DNA of 49,359 bases, taken from positions 1-49,359 of the forward strand of contig JAAMPI010000233.1 of NCBI GenBank assembly GCA_013054445.1. Direction: 5' to 3'. A model generated the notes under the pieces. The model did not search any database and had not been told where the DNA came from. It saw nothing but the letters and a program-made list of their open reading frames with translations. The DNA is from Cudoniella acicularis. Its lineage: Eukaryota; Ascomycota; Leotiomycetes; Helotiales; Helotiaceae. A program made the position numbers and the translations under genes. Positions 11,274 to 22,545 of the stretch are shown piece after piece (the stretch's first letter is position 1; the number at the start of each line of letters is the position of its first letter).

Positions 11274-12387
11274 TATTATTTTGCCTCTATTGAAGGTCCA
11301 AGGGTATCTTCCCCTATTTATTGCCAAAAAAAATATACTCCCATGACAATTTAACATTGAATTGCTGGTGCCAATAATGAACATACAATAAATCGTCACG
11401 TAAGGAGAACGCGTAATAATAATAACCCTTCCAAATTATTGATACCTCGTCAGCAGCAGTGATTTCAAAGATCTCCTATCATACGCCTTAGTTCGAGTGC
11501 ATATCAATTAAGAAAGTTGTGTTCACTACATATCGAAATTCGCGTAGGTCCTTCCCGGCTACGGGTAATTAAACCACCTAAGAATATTCGGATGCCGTCC
11601 CTACCTTGGAATTTGTAGAGGGTATGAACAGGGCTACTAATTGGCTACTTTGTCGCGCCGACTCATTTCCCGAAAGCAACTCAGGCTCGAAGAGAGAGAA
11701 ATCGCTATGACTACTCTTTATTTTATGCACTGACAAGGCCCTACAGCACTTGCCGATTATTTAAGAACCTGGACATGCCTGAAAGAGTAGACACGCGAGA
11801 CAGGGAGAGTATTCGCGAGTTCATACGATATTAGTCAACCGCGAAGGCGAGTTTACCCAAATCAAATGCCATGTATATTTATGAATGTAATTTAAAACAT
11901 CTTAGATCAAATTTAGTTGTTGGTAAGCAACGTCGCACCACGTTTACAATTGTTTGTAGGGAATTTTGAAAGCCCCTTGCAACTAATATCCTAAAAGACT
12001 TTGAAAAAAGAACTGGATAGTTATGCCAATACCGCAGCAATTTCGTTGTTGGAAAGATTTCTGTCCATAATCTGACAATATAGTGCTTCGCGTCTCATGT
12101 CTTCTGCATAATACCAGGCCTGCATGCCAAGAGGAGGAGTTCTTTCATCACTCGCCCAAACAAGCCTTCTGTTCGTACGAACATGCCAGTACAATTTAGC
12201 CACGAAGTTTTTACGTGAACGTGCAATATTTTATCCAGAAATCACTCCAACAAAGCTGACATTATCCACAAAAAATAAAGTAGTGATTTTTGTATAAGTT
12301 GTAGAAATATTGCCCACTTCAAGGCTAGAAAATATTTTTACAACTTCCTGTCCATTTGCACATTCAACTTAAATCTTTTGAGCAATT
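11274..12387. other. Intergenic, no gene seen
   Basis: Ordinary base composition, unlike the RIP block. A 60-codon minus-strand open stretch at 12,021-12,203 has no recognisable features. The right end should hold the promoter of the secreted-protein gene that starts at 12,388. Confidence 0.6.
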
Positions 12388-13377
12388 ATGAAATCAGTAA
12401 TTCCCTTCGTCTACGGCTTAGGTGCAGTTATTACTACATCTTTCGCCACCGCTCAAAATGATGGTTCGTGTTGCTCTTTGCATTGATTAAAACCGTTTAT
12501 TGAAACCCTGCAGATTGGAACCCGAATGACTGGCCTGCTCTCAATGTCACAGTCGAGGGTGAAGCTGGATCCTATAACCCGGAAGGTGTCTGTATGGCAT
12601 TTCCTGACCTTCGAGGAGGTCCTGGTGGAGGAGACTATACCACCGGGGACACCCTCACAGTTCACTGCTGGCAGAACATCACCAATACTTTGTCTCTCAG
12701 AACTCAACGAGGATGTTACTTGAATCCCGAAGATGTCCGGATCAACAGCACAAATAACGTAACCAATGAAATGGGATTCCAAGACTTTGCTACCTTGGTG
12801 TGGCCCCATTCGTCCATACCAGAAGTTTAGCAATGGTCTTCTTTCACTTCTCCCGATAAATGGATACTATAGAAATTGCTGGAGCTGTCCAAGTCTCAAG
12901 TGCAGCACTCATCAATTAGAATGGTATCCTATCCGTACATATTGCTGGGGTGTCGGCTCTCCGATTCAGGGCAACCGTAGTATTGGACAGTTTGGAAGCA
13001 GGTAAGTTCGAGTTCTTGTTTCTTACACCCCATATATATCACAAAATTCTGCAAACTCTTTCCAGGGATTAACTCTAATAAACTCTCTCTCAGCCGGTGG
13101 TACGAGGAAGCAGGACGCGTAAATGGGGAAACGTGCTACTTTCCAGAATCTTACCTTGACTCTGAGTTGATCAACGGTACACTACAAGAACCTCGTGCTC
13201 AGTTTAGTAAGTGGGATCTTGAAATTCCCAGTCCCCGTTCATAATATTGCGTTTGAAACCAAATTTCAGGGAATTTGGTCACTGATTTGTGTCGCATTTT
13301 ACACAGCTCTGCCAGGCTCAGATCGGGAATGCTCCAACTGGCCTAATATTCCCGAGACCTCGCCTGCGACCCCATAG
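12388..13377 (+). CDS. Small secreted cysteine-containing protein (multi-exon)
   Basis: ATG at 12,388 opens a signal peptide (MKSVIPFVYGLGAVITTSFA, then TAQ). Intron 1 (12,464-12,513) joins in frame to DWNPNDWPALNVTVEG. Two similar modules follow: one with GDTLTVHCW and RGCYLNPEDV, the other with YCWGVGSPIQGN and, after an intron at 13,002-13,093, RWYEEAGRVNGETCYFPESY. The shared CW...CY layout suggests a duplicated small beta domain such as an SH3-like fold, which is inference. The join between the modules (about 12,800-12,905) is unresolved, because the first frame stops at TAG 12,828-12,830 and an intron must be assumed. The last intron starts at 13,207. Two acceptors are possible, and the one at 13,306 gives a C-terminus ending at 13,377 with ECSNWPNIPE. 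Several N-x-S/T sites support export. A secreted effector-like or wall protein is possible, but the function is unknown. Confidence 0.6.
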
Positions 13378-13848
13378 ATTCAATCCGATTCTTTCCTTTT
13401 AGTAAATAGGATCACTGTCGTTTAGATTGAGTGAACAGAGAGTCTGAAATTCCAGTCTGCATGTAATTTTAGTCGCAGGTTCAAAAGTCAGACAGGTCGA
13501 GAGCAGGATCTCAGTTTCAAAAAAGATTTTAGCAAGAGAAGGGAGGACACTTGGGGGGAAAAACATAGCAATATAAATAGTAGTAAAGCATAGAATACTT
13601 AAGCTACAAATATTTATTATTCTGGAATTCACTAAAAGTATCGATGGCATGTCAGCCTTAGATTTTTCTTAGGAGCCCCATTCAATTGGTCCCAAACCAT
13701 CGGTACCGCCTACTCGGGTCAGGTCTTAAGGCAGCAATGCTTGACCGCTGATTCCCAACCACCCGAGAGTTAAGGTTATCGAAGAAAAATATCTTCTCTT
13801 GAGTATTCCTAGGAATAACAACAATAAGTTGCTTATTATTCCTCCAAA
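13378..13848. other. Intergenic, no gene seen
   Basis: About 470 bp between two plus-strand genes. No coding or RNA signal was recognised. It should hold the terminator of the secreted-protein gene and the promoter of the next. Confidence 0.5.
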
Positions 13849-14399
13849 ATGGCGCGCAAAATCTACCTCCTCACTTTCCCCACCCGCGCCTCAAAAATCA
13901 ACGGCACGCGCGCCCACTGGGGCCTCTTCATCCCCACCTCCACACCCCAAGACTCAGAAAAAGGAAAACTCATCCAGGTCGTCGGCACACCATTCACTGG
14001 TTTCGGCCTAGAATTCAGACGAAACTATGATCTCACTATTCTGATAGAGAAATATCAACTGCACTTGCTTGGAGAAATGGAAGATCGACATGTGGAAGAT
14101 GTGATAGGTGATGGTCGGCCGGGTATTGATATTACGCCGCATGATGATGTTGAGAAGGAGGCCAAGAGGCTTGATCCTCCGGGTGTGAGTAAGGAGCCAT
14201 TGAATCCTGCTGTTGTAAGTTTGAAAATTCTTAAGTTCGGGTTTTTTAAAGGGAAAGTTCGGGCTAACATCTGATTTAGACGAGATGCTGCCAGGAGTGG
14301 ACGAGGGATTTGGTGGATAGGTTGATTGTGCGGAAAATCTTGCCCAAGGAAGCTAGTTTAGTTCTTGATGAGGCAAAGGCTTTGGAGATTGGTGCTTAA
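13849..14399 (+). CDS. Conserved fungal protein of unknown function (DUF6914-like)
   Basis: Two exons, 13,849-14,214 and 14,280-14,399, with a 65-bp phase-0 intron (GTAAGT...TTTAG), give 161 residues. The N-terminus has HWGLFIP, GKLIQVVGTPFTGFGLEF and a following YDL...KYQL segment. I associate this layout with a small fungus-specific family, catalogued I believe as DUF6914, in which a short beta-rich domain begins 'HWAxFIP...GxxIHVxGxPxxGF'. The C-terminal exon is a basic/acidic helix with a CCQEW start. There is no signal peptide or membrane segment, so it is probably cytosolic. The start is chosen because the conserved region begins right after it. The function is unknown. Confidence 0.7.
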
Positions 14400-15436
14400 T
14401 GGAGATGCTTTATAACTCGTCTGTGTATTCATGACATGTTTTGTTATCGGGGTAGACAGGTCGCCATTCTACAAAACAACAGCAACGCAAATGATAAAAA
14501 ATTTATGCGCTAAATTATCCTTAAAACATATACATTCGTTGTATATTCTGACAAGTTTGGAGCTCCTTTAAAGTTGTAGTTATTTAATAGTTTTTAAGTG
14601 TTTCACACATCCTGGCGACGGGAACCGTCCCGCCTCACAGAATAGAAGGGATAGGAATTAGTAATTACTCTAATTTCACAGATAGATTATCGACAGAAGA
14701 GTGTATTTTTGCTTACTTATAAATCATATTTTAACGCAATCCTACCTTTCGATTGCAGGGAAGAATTCCCAAGTAATAGAGTGCGTTTATAGGCTTGCGC
14801 TGAGCTATGTGCGCTAAAATACAGGGCCCAACTTGCTAACGTGTAGCGTGTCAACCACTGTAAATTGGCGGTAACACCCATTAACCAGCGCATTATGACC
14901 TTACGACGATAAATAAAGCAAATAAATTAGTTACAACGCTAAGAATTATTTCAAATCTATTTCAAATCCTATAATCAGTTATCAGGTAAATAAGTACGAA
15001 CTAGATAGTACGTACTTGCATCCATTCTCCTATTCGTTGCCCCTTTTCGCGCTAAACACTTCAAAATAATTAGATGAGTATGAACTAAAAATATCAGCTA
15101 AGTAAGGAGAACTTATAACAATGAGACGCAAATAATCTCCTATTTGTGCGACTAAAATCCTCCTGTAATAGCGTTCTGTTTGAGGTGCGGCAAAAGACGT
15201 GACTTCATTTCGTACGTACAAAAGTCTGACCCCATTGGTGATATTCAGACCTGCTGACATAGCCTAAATTTGGAGGGGAGTTATTATGCAGTCATTCTCA
15301 CTCTTACACAAAGAGCACTAAGAGTGGCTGCTGCAGTCAGATGATGTGCACCACGATTCTAAGGGTGTGTGTTACACCTCAACGCAGAAATTTCATCCTT
15401 TCCCAACACACCCGAAAACGACTTCAAAATAAGAAG
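14400..15436. other. Intergenic, no gene seen
   Basis: About 1 kb. A minus-strand open stretch at 15,030-15,260 has no family resemblance. Composition is moderately AT-rich but without the RIP pattern. The promoter of the adenylation-domain gene should lie at the right end. Confidence 0.5.
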
Positions 15437-17129
15437 ATGAGTAACGGAACTACCCTACCACCAGACAGCGGTGGGAAAAGGCCCATCCCAACGGTAATCG
15501 ACGAGCTTGCGATAACTGATCCGACTCGGGTGATCTTTTCTGTTCCCCTCACAGCCAACATCAAAGATGGCTTCGAAGATATCACTTTTGATGCTCTCTC
15601 CCGGGCTATAAACAGGTGCGCTTGGTGGATGGAACGCACCTTGCGACGTAGCGAAACTTTTGAGACGTTGAATTATGTTGGACCGCAAGATTTGCGATAT
15701 GTGGTGCTCTTATTCGCCTCTATCAAAACAGGTTACAAAGTATGAGATACCAATTTCAAGTTCACCTTCAATTTTCAGTCACTTACTTTGTAAACTATAG
15801 CTCTTTTTCAGCTCGCCACGGAACAGTGAAGAAGGGCATTTGGCGCTCCTCGATTCTCTGCAATGCAATAAGATCTTAGTCTCCGAGACTTTGCCATCGA
15901 CTGTTCAAAACATCATTTCCAGGAGGGAATTTCGAACCATACTGATACCCAGCCTACGGGAATTATTTACGACGCACCCAGTACCATCATATCCATACAC
16001 CAAAACTTTCATTCAAGCTCGATTAGACCCTTTCGTCGTATTGCACACTTCTGGCTCTACCGGCTTTCCGAAACCTGTGGTTTTGACCCATGGAAGCATT
16101 ACACAAGTCGACGCCTTCCTCCAGCCCCGCACTGAGGGTAACAAGCCTTTAGCATTATCATACTATAGCGGCTTGAGAGTATTTGTCGGCCTGGGGCTCT
16201 TCCACAGTGCGGCAATGTGCTCGATAGCGTATGCTATCTGCTCCAACACCACCCTCGTATTTCCACCACCTCTTCCTCTCACTATAGAAATGGTAAATCA
16301 AATTCATTTGCACGGACGCCTCGACGCAAGTTTTGTCAGCTCCGCAATCCTTGTTCAGCTTGCCAAAAACCAGGAATACCTCGAAAATATTCGCCATTTA
16401 CGATTCTTGAATTTTGGAGGTGGTCCTCTTCCAAAAGACATCGGTGACATTCTTAAGAACTACACTCATCTCTTTATGCATTTCGGAGCCACTGAAACCG
16501 GATATTTTGCTCTCCACTTGACTGATCCAGAAGACTGGGCATATGTGAGCTTTAGCCCCAAGATGGGATATGAGCTTCGCCCATTTAGTGAAGGATTATA
16601 CGAATTCTACTTCGTCCGGGACCCGAAGCTGGACAGCTCACAAGGCATCTTCTCTACGTTCCCCCAGCTGAGCGAATACACTACCAAGGATCTTTTCTCC
16701 AAACATCCCACCAAAGAAGGATTATGGTTATTCGAAGGCCGGTCGGACGATATAATTATTTGTTCCACAGGACAAAAGATAAATCCACTCTCAATAGAAA
16801 ACCTGCTCAACGCTCATCCATCCATAATATCAGCATGCGTTTGTGGCCAAGGAAGAATACAGGTTTCGTTACTGGTTGAACCAAAAATTACCCCAGAAAA
16901 CGAAGATGAGAAAAGAGCGCTTATACGGGATATTTGGCCAACAGTTGAAAGGGCAAATCGAGATCAGCCAGGACATGGAAGACTCACTCAGAGCTTGGTT
17001 TTGTTTACCAGAGAGGATAAGCCCATGTCGAGGTCAGGGAAGGAAACAGTGCTGCGAAAATTGACAGAGGAGTTGTACCGACAGGAATTAGATGAGATGT
17101 ATGATGCTTTCACGGCACAGAAAGCATAA
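15437..17129 (+). CDS. NRPS-like adenylation (AMP-binding) domain protein without carrier or reductase
   Basis: Exons 15,437-15,739 and 15,801-17,129, with a 61-bp intron whose TAG acceptor restores the family reading GYK-LFFSSPRNS, give 543 residues. The start at 15,437 places the usual 'IPTVIDELAxTDP' opening near the N-terminus; an in-frame ATG at 15,341 would add 32 unlikely residues. Adenylate-forming motifs are clear: HTSGSTGFPKP near residue 183 (P-loop A3), HFGATETG (A5), FEGRSDDIIICSTGQKINP (A7/A8), and MSRSGKETVLRKL near the C-terminus (A10, with the catalytic Lys). Fungal NRPS-like reductases continue with a carrier and a reductase or thioesterase domain. This one stops about 30 residues after A10, and nothing downstream resumes it. 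It could activate a carboxylic acid and pass it to a partner, or be a remnant. No other biosynthetic gene lies nearby. Confidence 0.85.
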
Positions 17130-18862
17130 GTTGCGTAAATAGCAACCCAAGAATCGAGATGAGGATTTTAATACTCACCAATGGCACTTAAGAAAAGTCC
17201 AACTGTTGTGATACTAAAGACTTGTTGGGTTTCAAGCGAGATTGTGGGGGAAAACACTTCACAATAACAAAATCAGTATCAGTGATTAAAATAATAAATA
17301 CAAGTAAACAGCTAGGAAACCCTTCAGAGTGTTCATACAATTAAATATTCTACCTTGTCTTAGTTTGAAGTTAATTATCGAAATGATTCCCCTTGTGCAC
17401 CCTCGCAAACTTGCGCGTTTGATCTGGAATTGACTGACTATTGAGGCGCGGAATGTCTAGGGGCGCGCATTTAATCCGTGTCGCAGACTCACACTCTATA
17501 TAAGCACATATATAGTCATGATGTATACTTTTTTATCCTGTGTGGTGTAGTGTTGAGATGCTCCTTCCGTGTTTAGATCAGAACCTCTGTCGCGCCGTGG
17601 CGACGTTGAGGTGCGGCACTATTTCTTAGTGTCGAGGTGCGTCGAGAAAAGTGTCGCATTGAATTGCGATACATTGTATTGCGTTGCGTTGTGTTGCGTT
17701 ATGAAAGTGAAGTAGTGTACTGCGTTGAGGTGCTCGCTAAAAGTGAAGGAAGGAAAGGGGGAGGTGGTGACTTCTGTCTGAGCCGAGTTCTTGCTCTCTG
17801 ACAAGCCGAATATAATCACGTAGTTTAAAATAGTATATCGGAATACCGTACAACGGTAAAACACTAAATCAGGCAGCCATATTTATCAATAAAGTTGGAT
17901 TCCTGTGATATTGAAAATCGGAAAAGCTGGACACCCGTAGAACCGCAAGATAGAACAACAGCATGCACGAGACTATGTCTAACCCACATAATTTCTTCTC
18001 AATACTTCACGGAATCGAAATATGCAATTTTAAGCGGCTCGCTGCTCTGTGAATAGCAGGTCATAGTTCACTGGATACGGAGTTCTATAAGAATCTTAGT
18101 CCATCCATTCGTATACATCTCAAATCGAGATTTTTATCTTGAAATCGCAAGTTGAGAATCGTGATTATAATTATTCAATTGAAATACAAATTGCAAATAG
18201 CAGTTTTGGACAAGAGCTTTTTTTTATAGTAAGAAAGAACCGCTCTCCTGCTCTCCTGTACTGCTACACTGCTGCACTTCGGCGATTTCTAAAGAATTCT
18301 GTTTGATAGTTTCGACTTCTTAATAAATTCAGTTTGCAAAATATGCCAATAGATAGACTAAGGTCGTAGAAGGACTCCGAAATACGCACGAACAACAACT
18401 GCAACCGTAAGCACCCAGCCTCGACTATCACACGATACAAATAAATCAACACAGACCCGCAGTAAACGAACAAAAGAAATATTTTGGCTTCTAAAAGCAC
18501 ATAAAAACCTTCGCGCCTTATCTTGGTTTTTATTGGAGTACAGGAATTAAAAACTCACAAGAAGGGCGAAAAATTTGACAGCGTAAGATAAAATTGTATT
18601 TAAACTCCCATCAGCTCGCTCGGCGCCAGCTGGTGTTTTTATCTATTCCCAAAATGCTACATGCTACACAAGTGTAGCTCAGTCAATGCTCCGAAGCAGA
18701 AAATGCCCATCAAAACAGAACATACATACAATACAAGAACAAACCACCCATATTCCCATACCATTCCAGCAAGCACTCCAAAATCTATCCCTTTTGTACT
18801 GTTACAAATAGACTTATTTCCAACTTCCTATACACTCCAGGATCTCGCTCCCTGATTCGTAA
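17130..18862. other. Intergenic, no gene seen; orphan TATA-like box and TTGCG-rich repeat
   Basis: About 1.7 kb between convergent genes. CTCTATATAAGCA near 17,495 looks like a good TATA box but no open frame follows. At about 17,645-17,700 there is a degenerate run of TTGCG/TTGTG pentamers. Small open stretches on both strands (for example 17,619-17,864 and 18,264-18,500, minus) have no family resemblance. Confidence 0.5.
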
Positions 18863-19986
18863 TTACGCAAGAGCGGGGTCATAACACCCACAATCCTCCT
18901 TTTCACCACCCAACCTCGAATTCATCCACAAATTCGGACACCTCCACGCAATCTGCGCTGTACTGCACTGCAACAGCACACCCCACAGCCTCTCCACCGT
19001 CTCCCCCATCCACGGATTCTCAAGACTATCCGGCTTCCCATAAATACCGTTCTCCGCCCACCTCCCCACAGCTGCCTCCCTCTCCAACTTTTGAGGGAAC
19101 TTCGCACTTTCGTGGACCCACGATGTGCCTAGATCCTCTTTCGTGAGACCGTCCATAAAGTCATCTGCCAAACCTCCTTTTTCAGCCCCCTGATCCTTGC
19201 CGCAGAAGCAATGAAATCATTCCCTTGAGTGAGGAGAACAGACTCGCATTTCGACGATGCGGGGCGCGCCGCTCCCCACATGCTAGGAACCAGGTGCCAG
19301 GTATCTTCCCAGCCAAGCGAATCCTTACATTCCCCACACCAGCAATGCTCCTGTTTCCCTAGATGCAGGAATCCCGTTTTGGGGCTCGAGTCCGGGAGTG
19401 GAAAATCGGCTGGGGTGAAATATTCTTCTAGACGCGTTTTCGACATTTCGAGCGGGTACCGGGATGTGCTTGAGAGGAAGAGCATTTGTTGGGGGATTCT
19501 ATCCCACGCGGATAGAATGTGGTGTAGGTATGTTGCTGTTGTGCCGCCTATGTTTTTGAGCTTCTGCACCACTAGTTCCCCTGCGAAAGGACCGCGGAGT
19601 GATTCAAGGTTGTTTCCTGAGAGGTCGAAATCTTGGTTTTTGGTGTAGACGATGACTTTAGGGTTGAAGCCAGAGATGTCTCGGACGGCGGTGTAGGCGC
19701 TTATGAGATCGCGGATGGAATCTTGAGGGTCTTCGGCGGAATGTGCGATGATGATCTCGAAGGTTCGGAGAAAGGGTGGGCGATATTGTGTGTCGATCTT
19801 CAAGGGAGAGTCGAGCCACGTTGAGAGGTTCCGATTGTAAGAGGCGGTGGAAACCCAGTGCATGAGATTTGTACTCATGAGGATTGAAAATACCAGGGTG
19901 GTGGCTAAAACGACTGTATTAAATTGCCATGGTTCCTCACGAATGGGTTGAGATTTTCGTCGGCTTATTCGTGAAATTAGGTTCAT
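18863..19986 (-). CDS. DUF3431 family membrane-anchored protein, apparent frameshift
   Basis: The frame opens at 19,986 with a basic N-terminus, then a single hydrophobic anchor (about residues 24-45, TVVLATTLVFSILM) and a luminal-type domain: FEIIIAHSAED, a VVQKLKNIGGTTATYLHHIL segment, MLFLSSTSRYP, LHLGKQEHCWCGEC and GNDFIASAARIRGL. I recognise this as DUF3431, a fungal family of glycosyltransferase-like layout and unknown activity. The frame ends at 19,129, but a shifted frame continues the family C-terminus (TVERLWGVLLQCSTAQIAWR, then CPNLW and a Cys-rich end) to 18,863. The switch falls at about 19,180-19,195, in a run of five A's on the coding strand. One missing A would explain it, and no good intron signals are present. 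Either this is a sequencing error or the gene has lost its last 100 residues. The start overlaps the stop of the gene upstream. Confidence 0.7.
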
Positions 19987-21416
19987 CAGTCGAGGGGGGT
20001 AATATCCAATGTGCCTTGTCCGACACTGACAACATATATAATAGTAAAGACAATGACTTGGACCCAGTCGATGAGGTTGTACTCTCTACCCAACATTCCA
20101 AGAATTGTTACCCAGAAGGTAGTATGCAATGTACTCCTAACAGCTTGCCTGGAGTGGATACTTGGATCATTTAGAGCACCTCCAGCAATATCTTCTGGCA
20201 CATACGGATAGGCTGAGTTCATCGAACTTGTAAATAAAACGTGGAGGATGGCACCAGGACTCATGTTAATAATCCATCTCCAAGTAGACCAAGACTTAGC
20301 AATGTGGGATGCCATAACGACGTTTTCATATTTGGAAGCCGCATTGCCAGTAATCAGCAAGAGCGGAATCCCAACCACAAGGTAGGTGTATAACGGCGAC
20401 TTCCAGGTTGGCGGGCCCTTCTCAATTCGAGGGCCGATTTTCAAAACTGCCTTTGACAGGCTGAAGAGGACAAATGAGGCTAGAGCAAAAGATAATGCTC
20501 TGATATTGAGTCGATAGTCCAGGCAAACCGCCACGACAATGCAAAGTGAAACCAAAAAGACACGCCACAGCGATAGCCAGTTGACGTTGACATTTTCTCT
20601 CCGAGTGATTCTTGCTAGGTGTAATAATATCAAAATAAAACTGTCACTGACATAGGTCAAAATCTGTGAACAAGTCAACCTCCCGTGATTTTTGATATCG
20701 GGCTTGTTTACTTACCGACAGCAAAGAAAGGAGAAACAAATTATCGTACAGCATCAGAGCCTCGGCGGCGCAGAGAATCGCAACAGCCGATGAACAAGCC
20801 GAAATGCATAACCTCAATCCAACAATGAGAACCTCAACAATCGTGTATGTCTCGTCCAAACTTTTCCGCTTGGTTTTCCTGAAATCAATCAACTTGATAA
20901 CTAGGACGATGACCGCTACTGAGCAGTACGCTGTTATTTGCAGCAATAGAGTAAAATAAATCGCTATTCATCAAAATAATTAGCGCAAACACTCATTCCA
21001 AACTTCAAGCTGAAACAATTCTGTTCCGCCTTCAGGGGTCAAAAACTTACGATAAGCTGCAATCGGAAGTGCCAAGTCAGCCTCTGCAAAAAAAAAGCCT
21101 CCCACTTCGTCAGGGGTCAATCAGACTCACGAAAACCACCTCTCAAAAGCCGGCGCCCTGTTAACGTCGCCGCCGTCGCCAGAATAATCCATAGCGCTCC
21201 CTTAATCGTCTTCTTTTCGGTGTAATCATCGTCGCCTTCACTCAGTTCATCGTCGTCCTTGTCATTGATGAATTCGTGCTCGTGTCGAGGCAGCAACATC
21301 TCCTGATCCTTCCTCTCCGTGTCCTGATGGTCCTCCATAGTTGGCGCACCTCTCAAAAGGGCACTTTTCCACGTGCGCCTCGCCCAGAAGTCCTCTCGTG
21401 TCCAGCGCGCATTCAT
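19986..21416 (-). CDS. Multi-spanning membrane protein next to, or fused with, the DUF3431 protein
   Basis: Four exons in clean phase: 21,131-21,416; a 33-bp exon 21,051-21,083; 20,716-20,930; and 19,986-20,663; about 403 residues. The N-terminus is hydrophilic and very acidic (DDDELSEGDDDY). It is followed by a first membrane helix (GALWIILATAATLTG), then GFQADLALPIAAYPYC across the mini-exon, and about seven more hydrophobic helices to VQVIVFTIIYVVSVG. The splice joins at 21,051-21,130 and 20,931-21,050 each restore a sensible membrane sequence, which supports the model. The family is not recognised. The stop TGA (19,986-19,988) overlaps the ATG of the DUF3431 frame by one base. The two may be one gene encoding a membrane-domain/DUF3431 fusion joined by an undetected intron. 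Likely an endomembrane protein. Confidence 0.65.
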
Positions 21417-22545
21417 CCAAGAAGACCAGATCAGTAGGCATTTATCCGTCGCATCACCACCACCACCTCATAGCATCCTTGGCGTAGTCGTTGAGCAGCA
21501 GAAACAAGAACAGAAAAGAAAGGAAGGTAATCACGACTAGAGGCCAACCACGCTGACTCCGTCTGGTGCTGTGCTGTGCTGTGCTGTGCTCCTATCTCGG
21601 TACATACAGTGCAAAAGTTTCCCAGTCCACTCCAACCCAAAACAAGCGTCGCTTCGCCACAGACACACATGCGGTCTCTGGAGGATGTCGAATGGGCTTC
21701 TTCCGAGGTGTTGGACGCTGATGGAGACAAGTAAGATGCTGGTTTCACGTCAAAAACCCGCGGCACCCATTGGCCTGCGCCCGCACTGGGGTGTCTGCGC
21801 CCTGGCGAAAGAGGTGCAAAATAGAAACCGAGTTGAGACACGGACGATCCTCGATCAGCGGGACGACGCGTAACGCTCACAGTGAAGCGCCGAGGCCTCT
21901 GCTTAATGCACTGCGTGTCCGTGACTGCACACTCTTGCGACTCTCCAACTTCCAAAATCTACGATGGAAAAGGGACAAAAACTTCTCGCAACGCCAAATA
22001 ATGTTGCGGCAGCGGCGGAGAGCACGTTTTTTCAAGGCGTTGTGGTGACAGGCCTCGCCCTTAGGTGGATGACTCTCAAAGGAGGAAATTACAGCCCAGA
22101 ACCAGCCAAAACAAAGAAATGAACAAATCAACACCCGCGATCCTCGCACTATCGCTTAAGGCGTTGCCACGAAATATCTCACGGCATCACGAAAAGCAAT
22201 TAAATTCACTGTCAAATGAAAATACTTACGGAACGAGCCACTCGGTTCAAATCGCGATGAATAGAGATGATGAGAAATCAACCAAGCATTCAATTTTAGA
22301 ACATAAACGCCTTGCTAAAAACCAACATGCTACCAAGCTCTCAGAAACTCCAACACAGATGCTTTTGTTATACAATAGACAGTTCCGATGTCCAAGCTCC
22401 CCTAGGCCCAATCTCCAAGCTTCCAGCGCCGAATAAATGCAGTGGCAACTCCAACTCTTTTGACGCCTCTCGGCCTTCGTGGTCGATGCCGCTGTCGCTA
22501 TTACATATTGATAAAACTCCATAAAAGTGCTTCCAAAGTCGCTCG
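21417..22545. other. Intergenic (promoter of the membrane-protein gene; 3' region of cyk3)
   Basis: About 1.1 kb between two minus-strand genes. Several open stretches on both strands are low-complexity and lack family resemblance. It contains the (GTGCT)n run listed below. The promoter and leader of the membrane-protein gene must lie in its left half. Confidence 0.5.
21566..21591. repeat. Pentanucleotide microsatellite (GTGCT)5
   Basis: Five perfect GTGCT units, about 150 bp upstream of the membrane-protein ATG on its leader side. Confidence 0.9.

Noticed and set aside
12021..12203. 60-codon minus-strand open stretch
   Set aside because: No recognisable domain, no start context, and no plausible exons beside it.
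15030..15260. 76-codon minus-strand open stretch upstream of the adenylation gene
   Set aside because: No family resemblance or splice partners; chance openness is enough.
21431..21955. 174-codon minus-strand open stretch upstream of the membrane-protein gene
   Set aside because: Long, but no conserved motifs and biased composition crossing a microsatellite. Probably leader DNA.
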